A stretch of DNA of 64,000 nucleotides from Methanomassiliicoccus sp. (lineage in GTDB: Archaea; Thermoplasmatota; Thermoplasmata; Methanomassiliicoccales; Methanomassiliicoccaceae), in assembly GCA_033485155.1 (NCBI GenBank), contig JAWQJJ010000001.1, positions 248,001 to 312,000 on the forward strand. Reading direction: 5' to 3'. Every line of letters begins with the position of its first letter. The first letter of the stretch is position 1. The notes beneath the pieces were generated by a model. The model did no database searches. It had not been told where the DNA came from and worked only from the letters and a program-made list of their open reading frames with translations. Both the position numbers and the translations under genes were made by a program. Of the stretch, positions 35,714 to 43,596 are shown piece by piece.

Positions 35714-36063
35714 TTCCATGGCCCCACGCATCGTTCACGGTCCGGGCTGACCTTGTACGGGTGGCGAGCGGGTCCGAAAGGGGATGACCGACCCCAGCCT
35801 CATGGATCCCTCGCCACCGTATTTGCGGAGCTGATGGAGAAAAAGGCGTGGCGCGCTTGGTTACCGCTGGAAAGGATCAAGGCATCCTCATCTCGCTCGT
35901 CCCTTCGCCGATGGTCGTTAGTAGCTCAGATCTTGAGAAAAGGCGCTGCCAGATCGGCAGCCACATGATCATCTCTAATAAATTAACGGAGTACTTGTTC
36001 TACATTCTAGTCAGTATGTCCCATTTTATTATTTCTTACCATTGATGTAATTAGGACAACGCT
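35714..36063. other. 350-base stretch without a convincing gene
   Basis: Contains a 71-codon frame (35753-35968) of low-complexity, Arg/Ser-rich composition that looks like chance. The last 100 bases are AT-rich with TAATAAATTAACGG and TTATTATTTC and probably contain the promoter of the hypothetical gene at 36064. Confidence 0.4.
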
Positions 36064-36591
36064 ATGGCCCGCCGCGACATGGTCATGCAGGAAAGTTGTG
36101 GTGGCATCATGGCGACGCTTGGCACGAGGAGGAATCTGAGTGTAGAGGCAGGAGCTGACTGCGTCAAGGAACGTATAAGGGGTAGGATCGAGGATGGTGA
36201 CGCATGGTTCGAAGATCGCTTCTATGATCCAGATCACCCGATAGACAGCGACTGGCTTGAGGACGCCGAGGCTGGCAGGTTGTTCGTGAAGGACATGGTC
36301 AGAGGGAACCTTGGAACGAAGCGTCTGTCTGTAAACGAGGCGATGATACGCGAGGCGAACCAGTACATGGACTCCAAAGGTCTCGCTCCCCAGTACCGCC
36401 TCAGGATCATCGAGCTGTACGAGCACGTCTACGCCGTGCGGCCCGACGGAGACGCCATCAGGCTGGACCATTCATTGTACTGGGAAGAGGATACCGGTTT
36501 CGCCAGGATGGTGGACGGTCAGCTCAGGACCATGTGCTCCGAACTGTATGTGCCTGCAAGCAGGTGCATACCTCCGATGACAGACCTCTAA
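36064..36591 (+). CDS. Protein of unknown function
   Basis: 175 residues, no domain recognised. Acidic middle section with a run of Asp/Glu (EDGDAWFEDRFYDPDHPIDSDWLEDAEAG, about 42-70), then an amphipathic helical part (RLSVNEAMIREANQYMDSKGLAPQYRLRIIELYEHVY) and a more variable C-terminus. Composition is protein-like. The start is unclear: ATG 36064, or ATG 36109 with GGTGG five bases upstream. It is the first of two orphan genes at the edge of the gene-poor stretch; codon use is slightly less GC-biased than in housekeeping genes. Confidence 0.55.
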   Translation: MARRDMVMQESCGGIMATLGTRRNLSVEAGADCVKERIRGRIEDGDAWFEDRFYDPDHPIDSDWLEDAEAGRLFVKDMVRGNLGTKRLSVNEAMIREANQYMDSKGLAPQYRLRIIELYEHVYAVRPDGDAIRLDHSLYWEEDTGFARMVDGQLRTMCSELYVPASRCIPPMTDL

Positions 36592-36675
36592 GACCGAACC
36601 AGACATGCACTCTCATTGCCCTTCGATCTTTCTATGTTCTCCTTTGGACGGTTCGACGTCCTTCCAGGCATCTGA

Positions 36676-37077
36676 GGATCCAGCAACATAAATGGTCGGG
36701 CGGACGATGGCACCGAGCCCGAAAGGCCTGAAGGTGAGAGCTGGGCGTTTGAGTACGATGGACGGGAATGGCAGCAATGGGAGGAAGTGGGATGGGCGGT
36801 GCGAAGAACCGAGCTTGGCGATGTTCCGCAAGGCCACGCATTATGCCAAATCTCAGGCCTTACCTGGGATTTCATGCCCGAGCTCCGCAGCGAGAATGGG
36901 GTCATGCATGCGATACGACCAAGCGGTAAGAAGCTGAGGCTGGAGGACACAACGGGATGGGAACAGCTAAGCGGGTATGCGAAGCTGGTCGATGAACTGG
37001 CTGCGGCGATGCGGAATCAGCGCCCCCCTTCCGGGATGGAGCCGCACTGCCATTTCAAAGAAGCGGTCAAGGCCTAG
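36676..37077 (+). pseudogene. Gene remnant with missing start
   Basis: A frame open from 36676 reads as normal protein (GESWAFEYDGREWQQWEEVGWAV, then RRTELGDVPQGHALCQISGLTWDF) but has no ATG; the first possible start is GTG 36787, in the middle of the protein-like sequence. An ATG at 36692 lies in another frame, so one frameshift near 36700-36730 or loss of the 5' end is likely. Family unknown; no similarity to the gene just upstream that I can see. The C-terminus ends normally with a basic tail (HCHFKEAVKA). Confidence 0.45.
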
Positions 37078-38116
37078 GTCATCAAGTCACTCGCCCCACA
37101 CCACTCACGCAGCGGTGACAGCCTTCGTTCTCTACTCCTGCGCGTCATCAATGTCGTAGAACAGCGTCCAGTAATTCCTTGATAAACTCGCAGATCCTAA
37201 AGGTTATTCATCGATCTGTTCTTACTCCCAGCCATAGAAATATTTCCGTGCCGTCGAGCGTCTAGGGGATCGAACGGCGAACAGGTTCTTACGTGCATTG
37301 ACAGAATTATTGCTGATCGTGACTGTACTTTTACTTCCTTATCTCCAATGACCAATTGAGCCGTTTGCCGCAACAAGGAACAAATAAAAAGAGACACTGG
37401 GGCCGGGATGGAAGGAACCGATTGTGCTGCCTGAGCCTACGAACTACCGGACTTCCCGGCCCATCGAACCCATTCCTAAGGCGGCCCTAATAGGTTGGCT
37501 TCTTGTTTTTTGTAGAGCATGTTCTGGACAGTAGAGGAAGTGCTGTCATTTGGTATCCGAACCATGGCATCACTAGTTCGCTAGATGATTGGGGCTCGTC
37601 CCTCGACCGGCCGGACCAGGACAGGCATTCCGTCCTTGCTGCCGGTGATCCTCAGACCTTACTGGGTGCGGTGGAGGACATCTTTCATCAGGCATATTTC
37701 AGCAACAACACCCCGACACCTTAATGACGTGTTCAAAAATGATGTGGGCCGATTCGGGAAGGGACTTTCTTAATCAATGGTCGAGTGTTCCGTCAATCCG
37801 TGCTGGCTAAGCGCTATGGTTTGGTATGCGCAATGGCAGTTATCGCTGTCAAACCATGCACAGTCCAGTCCTGCGCAAGTCATAGTCATGAACGGACAGA
37901 ACGGCGCTGATATGTTCTTCATTCTTCACCTCGTTCATATTAGGGGGCCTACATGTTTATTGGCATTGCCCAAATAGAATAAGGAAAGTACATATCGGCG
38001 TTCATTTCGGCCACCTGGAGTTAGACGAGCGCTTCGCTCCATAAGATCGGACAGTACTCATCCCAGAGGAGAAAGGTCACACACGATCGCCGCAAAATGA
38101 GAGAGGAGTCATGAGA

Positions 38117-38192
38117 TAAAACAGCGGCTAACACCTCGAAAGCCCCGTTTGCCGTTCAGGCAGCCCCGCAACCGGGACACAAGGCTTTCAGA
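38117..38192 (-). ncRNA. Candidate structured small RNA
   Basis: Read on the minus strand, GAAAGCC (38189-38183) pairs perfectly with GGCTTTC (38144-38138). This outer stem encloses two perfect hairpins, CCCG-GTTG-CGGG (38176-38165) and TGCC-TGAAC-GGCA (38162-38150). A TATA-like TATTTAAG (about 38226-38217 on the minus strand) lies about 25 bases upstream of the stem, as expected for an archaeal transcription start, and GTTTTAT follows near 38120 as a possible end. The reading direction is inferred from that promoter. Not a tRNA: it has only two inner arms and no anticodon or T-loop. Family unknown. Confidence 0.4.
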
Positions 38193-38554
38193 TGCAATCC
38201 CTCTACTCTCGCCCTCCCTTAAATACTCTTCGCCTTTTTGACGATTGAGAATCTGACAAAGCCCATCTCCGGATGTTTTGAGGCATATCGAGCATGATGG
38301 TTAGTTTTACCCAAGAGCGCGTATTCAATTGATGGGCCGGAACATCAAAGCACATCGAGTAGTAAAGCTTTGATCAGGATTTTCATATCCAGATGGTTAG
38401 GGCCTCCCTGCCAGCAATTTGGATTTGAGGGAATCTATGGGCAGCAAGGATGAGCGTCCTTGTTGTGGCATTGCCGGCAGAGAGACCTAACGGCAATTTT
38501 TTAGGGGTGTTAATAAAACTATTGCCGAAATGTAGCAACCGCCGCCTAGATTGC

Positions 38555-38580
38555 CGTTCGGGGCGCAGGACTGCCGAACG
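38555..38580. repeat. Inverted repeat
   Basis: CGTTCGG (38555-38561) and CCGAACG (38574-38580) form a perfect 7-bp dyad with a 12-base loop. It overlaps another possible hairpin AGGAC/GTCCT just to the right, so alternative structures are possible. No gene begins or ends here. Confidence 0.35.
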
Positions 38581-38779
38581 ACGTCCTCTGATGGTTTTAA
38601 GAGGCTCCGCTCCAGTGTAGCAAGATCGATCTGCACCGATAAGTTACGATGCGGCAGCCATCGAACCGTGGGTAAAAAAAATGCAAGCACCAGTTAAAAA
38701 TGTATTATGAAAAAGTTTACAACCTTGCATGATGCAACACGCGAGTGGCGCTCCCACCTAAACATTCCCGTCAAGATTG

Positions 38780-39421
38780 TTACACAATGGCCTTTACTTT
38801 CTCCACTGCTTCCTGGGCATTTAGGGCATGGAGTTCGGCGCCGATCTCGTCTGCGAACTCTGGAGATGTGGGCGAACCGCCGATTATGATTTTCACTCCT
38901 GCCCTGAGGCCCGCTTCTGTCAGCGCATCTATGGTCCTCTGCATTTGATCGATCGTCTGCGTTGTCAGAGTGCTCATCGCCACCATCTGGGCCTGATATT
39001 TTATCACAGCATTGACAAAATTCTCAGGCGGCTGATCGCGGCCTATATCGAATACATTGTATCCAGAAGCAACAAGCATGGTCTTAACAATATTTTTCCC
39101 CAGGTCATGGACGTCTCCTTCTACCACGCCGATCACTATATTGATCTTCTTTGAGACGTACTCTCCATAGACATGCGGCAGTAGAACATCCAATGCAGAA
39201 TACATTGAGTCCGCGGAACGCAGCATTTGTGGCAAGAATATCTGATGGGTCGAGTAATTCTCACCGACTGTCATCATTCCTTTGATGCAGCTATTGTCGA
39301 TGGCATCGATCGGTTTTATGCCCTCCCTGATCGCATCTTGTGCATATAGTGTTGATTCCCTCCGTCTTCCAACCACGATCGCAGTTTCCAAACCCGCCAA
39401 TATCTGTGATCGACTGCCCAT
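38780..39421 (-). CDS. Corrinoid protein (methyltransferase cognate type)
   Basis: 213 residues: N-terminal helical cap (LETAIVVGRRRESTLYAQDAIREGIKPIDAI...GENYSTHQIFLPQMLRSADSMYSALDVL, about 9-80) and a C-terminal B12-binding Rossmann fold with EGDVHDLGKNIV (cobalt-ligand His in DxHxxG, about residue 105), MSTLTTQT and GGSPTSPEFADEIGA. Such proteins carry the methyl group from a substrate-specific methyltransferase to a CoM methylase during methanogenesis from methylamines or methanol. No methyltransferase gene is adjacent, so the partner and substrate are unknown. GAGGGGAATAAAT precedes the ATG. It reads into the gene-poor stretch. Confidence 0.9.
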   Translation of the reverse strand: MGSRSQILAGLETAIVVGRRRESTLYAQDAIREGIKPIDAIDNSCIKGMMTVGENYSTHQIFLPQMLRSADSMYSALDVLLPHVYGEYVSKKINIVIGVVEGDVHDLGKNIVKTMLVASGYNVFDIGRDQPPENFVNAVIKYQAQMVAMSTLTTQTIDQMQRTIDALTEAGLRAGVKIIIGGSPTSPEFADEIGAELHALNAQEAVEKVKAIV

Positions 39422-40022
39422 ATTTATTCCCCTCTAGCAATCCACTTTTTAGATACGATGGTGAGTTAACGCCGTATAGGACAATGCTATTAACACATAA
39501 TAGTTTACCGCTTCTACCGGCGGGGTGTGCTTAGCGCAAAAAGTCGAGCTTGTGACTTGCGCTGCAGCTTCAAATGGGAAGGTATCCATTGGGCAGATCG
39601 GAATCTAGATCTCTCCTGGCTTAGGCATCGGGATGTTGATAGAATAGAGATATATGCCCGGTAGGGGCCATTGACCAGGGGTCCTATCCGAAAAGCCAAC
39701 CGAGTTGGCCTCTAGAGTGGTGGTTTCGGGGTGCCTAGGCGACAATGTGCGTTGTCTAGCCATATGTCTCGTTACACCGTGGGATCGATATGCAGAACAA
39801 AACGGTCGTCTCTGTAAAGAACCGGACACGAGGCCGGCGAGTGGAAACGGGATGAGCACGACGTCCAAGGCAATCTAAATAATTGATAAAAATGGGAACG
39901 AGGTTTGGTCGCTAGTCAGGCGCCTTCTGGGAAGAAACAAAACGATTAATCAGAGCCCACCGAGGCGCCAATAGTTATTTATTCTAAGCTACATTAAGCC
40001 GTTTACCTAAAAAGGTGTTTAG
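39422..40022. other. 600-base intergenic stretch
   Basis: No convincing gene; frames at 39514-39699 and 39605-39868 on the minus strand have random composition. The left end holds the corrinoid-protein promoter. The right end is AT-rich (ATAGTTATTTATTCTAAGC near 39975) and should hold the promoter of the S6e-aIF2gamma-PIN operon, which here needs its own because it is separated from aIF5B. Confidence 0.45.
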
Positions 40023-40418
40023 ATGGTAGAGTTCAAAGCTGTCATCAATGATGTAAAGACCGGAAAGTCGTACCAGGTCGCGGTCGCCGGGCATCACGCT
40101 AACTCCCTTATCGGCAAGAAGATCGGGGATGTCGTGGACGGCATCTTCGTGAGCCTCCCAGGATACAAGCTGACCATCGCTGGTGGAAGCGACAAGGACG
40201 GCGTGCCCATGCGTGCCGACCTCCCTGGCGTCAGGCGCAAAAACATCCTTCTTTCCAAGAGCATCGGCTTCACCTCCAAGGAGCAGGGATTGAGACGCCG
40301 CAAGCTGGTCCGTGGGAACACCGTGTCTCCTGACACCACCCAGATAAATATGACCATCTCCGCCGCTGGCTCCAAGTCCGTGGAGGATCTCCTTCCTAAG
40401 AAAGAGGAGAAGAAATGA
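40023..40418 (+). CDS. rps6e: Ribosomal protein S6e
   Basis: 131 residues, the normal archaeal length. Core signatures [30 protein letters not shown] and [21 protein letters not shown], followed by [19 protein letters not shown], are intact. Small-subunit protein. AGGTGTTT is just upstream of ATG 40023. Overlaps aIF2-gamma by 4 bases. In many archaea S6e follows aIF5B immediately; here they are 30 kb apart. Confidence 0.97.
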   Translation: MVEFKAVINDVKTGKSYQVAVAGHHANSLIGKKIGDVVDGIFVSLPGYKLTIAGGSDKDGVPMRADLPGVRRKNILLSKSIGFTSKEQGLRRRKLVRGNTVSPDTTQINMTISAAGSKSVEDLLPKKEEKK

Positions 40419-41638
40419 AGGTCAGCCAGCAGCCCGAGGTCAACATCGGAATGATCGGTCACGTCGACCACGGCAAGACGACCCTTACCAGGGCGTTGAG
40501 CGAGGAGTGGACCGACCGGCACTCCGAGGAGATCAAGAGAGGCATCTCCATTCGACTGGGCTATGCTGACACCGCGTTCTATCGTTGCCCCAAGTGCAAC
40601 AAGTACACGACCAAAGACTTCTGCCCGGAGTGTGACGAGCAAGCCGAGTTCCTGAGGGCCATCTCCTTCGTGGATGCCCCTGGACACGAGACGCTGATGG
40701 CCACAATGCTCTCCGGAGCAGCGATGATGCAGGGCGCCCTCCTGCTGGTGGCGGCTAACGAGCACTGCCCCCAGCCGCAGACCAAGGAGCACCTCATGGC
40801 CTTATCCATCATCGGCGTGGACAGGATCATCATCGTGCAGAACAAGATCGACATCGTGACCAAGGAAGAGGCTTTGGAGAACTACCGCGAGATCAAACGC
40901 TTCGTCAAGGGGACCATCGCCGAGAACGCCCCCATCATTCCGGTGTCCGCGCATCACGACGTCAACATCGATAAGCTCATCGAGACCATCGAGAAGTACA
41001 TCCCGACCCCGCCGGCGGACAGGGATAACCCGCCCATGATGTACGTGGCGAGGTCTTTCGACATCAACACTCCTGGCTCCAGCCCCGACTCGCTCAAGGG
41101 CGGGGTGCTGGGCGGTTCCCTGACCCAGGGTACTCTGCGCGTCGGGGATGAGATCGAGGTGCTTCCCGGCCGTAAGGTCGAGGTTAGCGGAAAGACGAGC
41201 TGGGAAAAGATCACCACCACGGTGCAGTCGCTGCATACCGGCAACACCACCCTGGAAGAGGCCCGCCCCGGAGGCTTGATCGCCATCGGGACCAAACTGG
41301 ACCCTGCGCTGACCAAATCGGACGGCCTCACTGGCCGGGTGGTAGGTAAGCCGGGCACGCTGCCTCCGGTGCTGCACAAGTTCGTAATGACCACCCATCT
41401 GCTGGAGAGAGTGGTCGGTGCCGCCGAGGATCTTATCGTCGACAACATCAAGACCAACGAGCCCCTGATGCTCAGCATCGGCACCGCTACCACTGTTGGA
41501 GTGGTCACCAGCGCAAGGGGTAATCAGTCCGAGGTAGCGCTCAAGATCCCGGTGTGTGCGCTCAAGGAACAGCGCGTCGCTATATCCAGGCGCATATCCG
41601 GCAAGTGGCGTCTCATCGGGTACGGTATCATCCAGTAG
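40415..41638 (+). CDS. eif2g: Translation initiation factor aIF2 subunit gamma
   Basis: 407 residues. G1 GHVDHGKTT (residues 12-20), G3 DAPGHE (about 86-91), G4 NKID (about 146-149) and G5 SAHHD. The zinc knuckle typical of aIF2-gamma is visible as [18 protein letters not shown] (about 54-71), between G2 and G3. Carries initiator Met-tRNA to the small subunit together with alpha and beta subunits encoded elsewhere. ATG 40415 overlaps the S6e stop; the PIN gene follows 6 bases after its stop. Confidence 0.97.
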   Translation: MKVSQQPEVNIGMIGHVDHGKTTLTRALSEEWTDRHSEEIKRGISIRLGYADTAFYRCPKCNKYTTKDFCPECDEQAEFLRAISFVDAPGHETLMATMLSGAAMMQGALLLVAANEHCPQPQTKEHLMALSIIGVDRIIIVQNKIDIVTKEEALENYREIKRFVKGTIAENAPIIPVSAHHDVNIDKLIETIEKYIPTPPADRDNPPMMYVARSFDINTPGSSPDSLKGGVLGGSLTQGTLRVGDEIEVLPGRKVEVSGKTSWEKITTTVQSLHTGNTTLEEARPGGLIAIGTKLDPALTKSDGLTGRVVGKPGTLPPVLHKFVMTTHLLERVVGAAEDLIVDNIKTNEPLMLSIGTATTVGVVTSARGNQSEVALKIPVCALKEQRVAISRRISGKWRLIGYGIIQ

Positions 41639-41644
41639 GTGTCC

Positions 41645-42001
41645 ATGCCCCGCGTGGTACTGGACACCAACGCCCTTCTTTTACCGTTCGAGCGTTCGAT
41701 CAACATCGACGCCCAGCTCCGTTCGCTGCTGGGCGAATGTCAGGTCTTCGTCCCCGGACCGATCGTGGGCGAGCTTAAAAGATCATCCAGCAAGCATGCC
41801 TCGGCGGCATTACGTTTGCTGTCCAGGTACACGATTGAGGACACCGAGGCCTCCGGAGACCGGGCGGTCATAGAGCTCGCGGAACGGCTGGGCGCGTACG
41901 TGGTCACCAATGATCGCGCCCTTATCGCCAAGCTCCGCCAAAAGAGGATTAAAGTGATTTTGATGAGGGGAGGCAGCCACCTTGCCCTCGATGACGCCTA
42001 G
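41645..42001 (+). CDS. PIN-domain protein (Fcf1/Nob1-like)
   Basis: 118-residue PIN domain. Acidic residues of the nuclease site are in VVLDTNALL (Asp6), GPIVGELKR (Glu), SGDRAVIELAE and VVTNDRALIAKL (Asp), so all four usual acids are in place. In archaea this small PIN protein regularly follows aIF2-gamma; eukaryotic relatives (Fcf1/Utp24) cut pre-18S rRNA. It probably acts in rRNA processing, inferred from neighbourhood. ATG 41645 is 6 bases after the aIF2-gamma stop. Converges with the marker 8 gene (4-base overlap). Confidence 0.85.
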   Translation: MPRVVLDTNALLLPFERSINIDAQLRSLLGECQVFVPGPIVGELKRSSSKHASAALRLLSRYTIEDTEASGDRAVIELAERLGAYVVTNDRALIAKLRQKRIKVILMRGGSHLALDDA

Positions 42002-42816
42002 ATCAGCGGCCTTGGGGGGTCCTCGGGTGAGGTCACATTAGAATGCTTGGTCAGCTCTAGCCTGGTCTTCAGCAACGTCTCGCCCCATAGCGAGGCGGCG
42101 TAGACCGGGACCTTGTTGCCGACCTGGAACAGCGCCCTTTCCGTTGCCCGTGCCCTTACCGTGCTGGACGCACAGGCCGTGACTATGTCGCAGACATCGA
42201 AGAACGAGTCCGCCTCCTCGGCGGTGCGGCCGGAGGTGTGCACCGCGAAGATCGCCACCCGCTGTCCGAACTCCTCCCGGATGCGCCGGGCATCAGAGGC
42301 GGTGGCCACGCTAACCCCCACCCGCTTGAAACCCTTGACGAACGCCAGCATGGTACCGGCAAACTGATCGATCTTCGCGCTCTTTGGATCCAGCACCATG
42401 TCCCGGCCGATGGCCTCGATGACCTCGGGGATGGGGGTCGTTTCGATCAGGCCCGAGACCCTCCCGCCAATGCCCTGGATGAGTTCAGGGTCGGAAACCA
42501 CGACCGTACCGGCGCCCTCGCACACGATGACCGCGGCGTCCAGCATTCCCTGGGATACGGCCATGCCCAGGAGCTCGGACACGCCGAAGGACAGGTAGTC
42601 TTTCATGCGCAACTTGCGATGCGGAGTGCACATCCCGAAGTCCCGGATGCGGAACTCGATGTTCTCCCTCACCGCCTCCGGGCTTATGACCTGGATATTG
42701 CGGACCTTGGCGAAAAGGGGGCAGTACTCGACCTCCGGTACTCCGACCTCCACGACCTTGCCGTCCCTTATCACTACCCTGGTCCTGCCCAGTGCCTCGA
42801 TGACGTGCCTGTCCAT
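41998..42816 (-). CDS. Methanogenesis marker protein 8 (DUF2099)
   Basis: 272 residues of the DUF2099 family, found in nearly all methanogens and hardly elsewhere. Conserved segments are EYCPLFAKVRNI, VRENIEFRIRDFGMCTPHRKLRMKDYLSFGVSELL (about 50-84), AVIVCEGAGTVVV and VTACASSTVRARA. Several Cys could bind metal or a cluster. Biochemical role unproven. It is transcribed leftward from a promoter (TTTAATAT at 42860-42853) back to back with that of ribK. Its presence is the best single pointer to a methanogen. Confidence 0.9.
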   Translation of the reverse strand: MDRHVIEALGRTRVVIRDGKVVEVGVPEVEYCPLFAKVRNIQVISPEAVRENIEFRIRDFGMCTPHRKLRMKDYLSFGVSELLGMAVSQGMLDAAVIVCEGAGTVVVSDPELIQGIGGRVSGLIETTPIPEVIEAIGRDMVLDPKSAKIDQFAGTMLAFVKGFKRVGVSVATASDARRIREEFGQRVAIFAVHTSGRTAEEADSFFDVCDIVTACASSTVRARATERALFQVGNKVPVYAASLWGETLLKTRLELTKHSNVTSPEDPPRPLI

Positions 42817-42861
42817 GATGTTACCTTCGCCCCTTGGTTATGGTCAGCGACGATATTAAAG

Positions 42862-42918
42862 TATAAATAGGCTGGTCGGAATGGAACGTATGTCGAAAAC
42901 TGGTAGCTACCAGTTTTC
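42862..42918 (+). promoter_or_regulatory. ribK promoter with perfect 24-bp palindrome
   Basis: A TATA box TATAAATA lies at 42862-42869. Downstream, GAAAACTGGTAG (42895-42906) is followed directly by its exact complement CTACCAGTTTTC (42907-42918). The palindrome covers the expected transcription start, about 25 bases after the TATA box and 19 bases before ATG 42937. The encoded protein begins with a winged-helix domain and is therefore the natural binder. In other archaea the RbkR subgroup is known to control riboflavin genes including itself. Confidence 0.8.
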
Positions 42919-42936
42919 ACACATGGTGTGGAACGC

Positions 42937-43596
42937 ATGAACGAGAAGTTCGCCATTGCCCTGAAGCAGATCGCCCTCCTGGGCGGGATCAACGATCACA
43001 TTGCCATCTCCTCCCGAGAGCTGGGGGACCGGCTGCATATTAGCCAGCAATCGGCTTCCAAGCGCATATTGGAACTGCTGGAGGAAGGATACATCCAGAG
43101 GGACCTGGGGGCCAGGAAGCAGCGCATCCGCATCACCAAGAAAGGCCTCGACGCGCTGAGGGCCGAGTATTCGGAATACCAGAAGATCTTCGAGCAGCGG
43201 GACCACCTGCTCATCCGTGGGACGGTGACCACGGGCATGGGCGAGGGACAGTACTACGTCAACCAGCCAGGGTACCAGGAGCAGTTCAAGGAGAAGTTGA
43301 ACTTCATTCCTTTCGAAGGAACGCTCAACCTCAAGATGAGCGCCGCCGACGTCGGCAAGCTGGACGTCCTGCGCAAGAGCGAGGGCGTGGTGATCAACGG
43401 CTTCCAACGCAACGGCAGAACGTTCGGTGAAGTGCGATGCTTCCCCGCCACCATCCAGAATATCGAGTGCGCTGTCATCCTGCCATCCCGCTCGCACTAC
43501 AGCGACATCATGGAGGTCCTGTGCAAGTATAACCTGCGGCGAACGCTGGGGCTGTTCGACGGGGACACGGTGGAGATACGGATCAGGGTGGAGTGA
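42937..43596 (+). CDS. ribK: CTP-dependent riboflavin kinase with N-terminal HTH (RbkR type)
   Basis: 219 residues. Residues about 1-85 are a winged helix (ISSRELGDRLHISQQSASKRILELLEEGYIQRDLGARKQRIRITKKG), and residues about 90-215 are the RibK kinase barrel: GTVTTGMGEGQYYV, FIPFEGTLNLKM and GEVRCFPATI are conserved in the CTP-dependent enzymes of the MJ0056 type. Makes FMN from riboflavin and CTP, and probably represses its own promoter in response to flavin. I use ATG 42937; GTG 42928 is also in frame. Divergent from the marker 8 gene, convergent with purQ. Confidence 0.93.
   Translation: MNEKFAIALKQIALLGGINDHIAISSRELGDRLHISQQSASKRILELLEEGYIQRDLGARKQRIRITKKGLDALRAEYSEYQKIFEQRDHLLIRGTVTTGMGEGQYYVNQPGYQEQFKEKLNFIPFEGTLNLKMSAADVGKLDVLRKSEGVVINGFQRNGRTFGEVRCFPATIQNIECAVILPSRSHYSDIMEVLCKYNLRRTLGLFDGDTVEIRIRVE

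Larger units (their letters stand above)
37078..38779. other. 1.7-kb gene-poor stretch with stem-loops
   Basis: No convincing reading frame; the longest frames (37503-37724 and 37777-37977) are short and of unnatural composition. AT content is clearly higher than in the flanks. Several perfect hairpins: CAAGGA/TCCTTG (38445-38462), CGTTCGG/CCGAACG (38555-38580), ATCAAAG/CTTTGAT (around 38345-38376), and a two-hairpin domain at 38138-38189 described separately. May be the remains of lost genes together with one or more small RNAs. Confidence 0.5.

Noticed and set aside
35753-35968. 71-codon frame before the hypothetical gene
   Set aside because: Arg/Ser/Ala low-complexity translation without start context.
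37255-37290. T-arm-like sequence GTTCGATCC on the minus strand
   Set aside because: The flanking bases do not pair, and no acceptor, D or anticodon arm can be built, so not a tRNA.
37503-37977. Two short frames in the gene-poor stretch
   Set aside because: No family similarity, poor composition and no start context; reported only as part of the non-coding stretch.
38130-38600. Could be a CRISPR array because of repeated TTGCCG and hairpins
   Set aside because: The repeated parts are only about 6 bases, with irregular spacing and no equal-length spacers.
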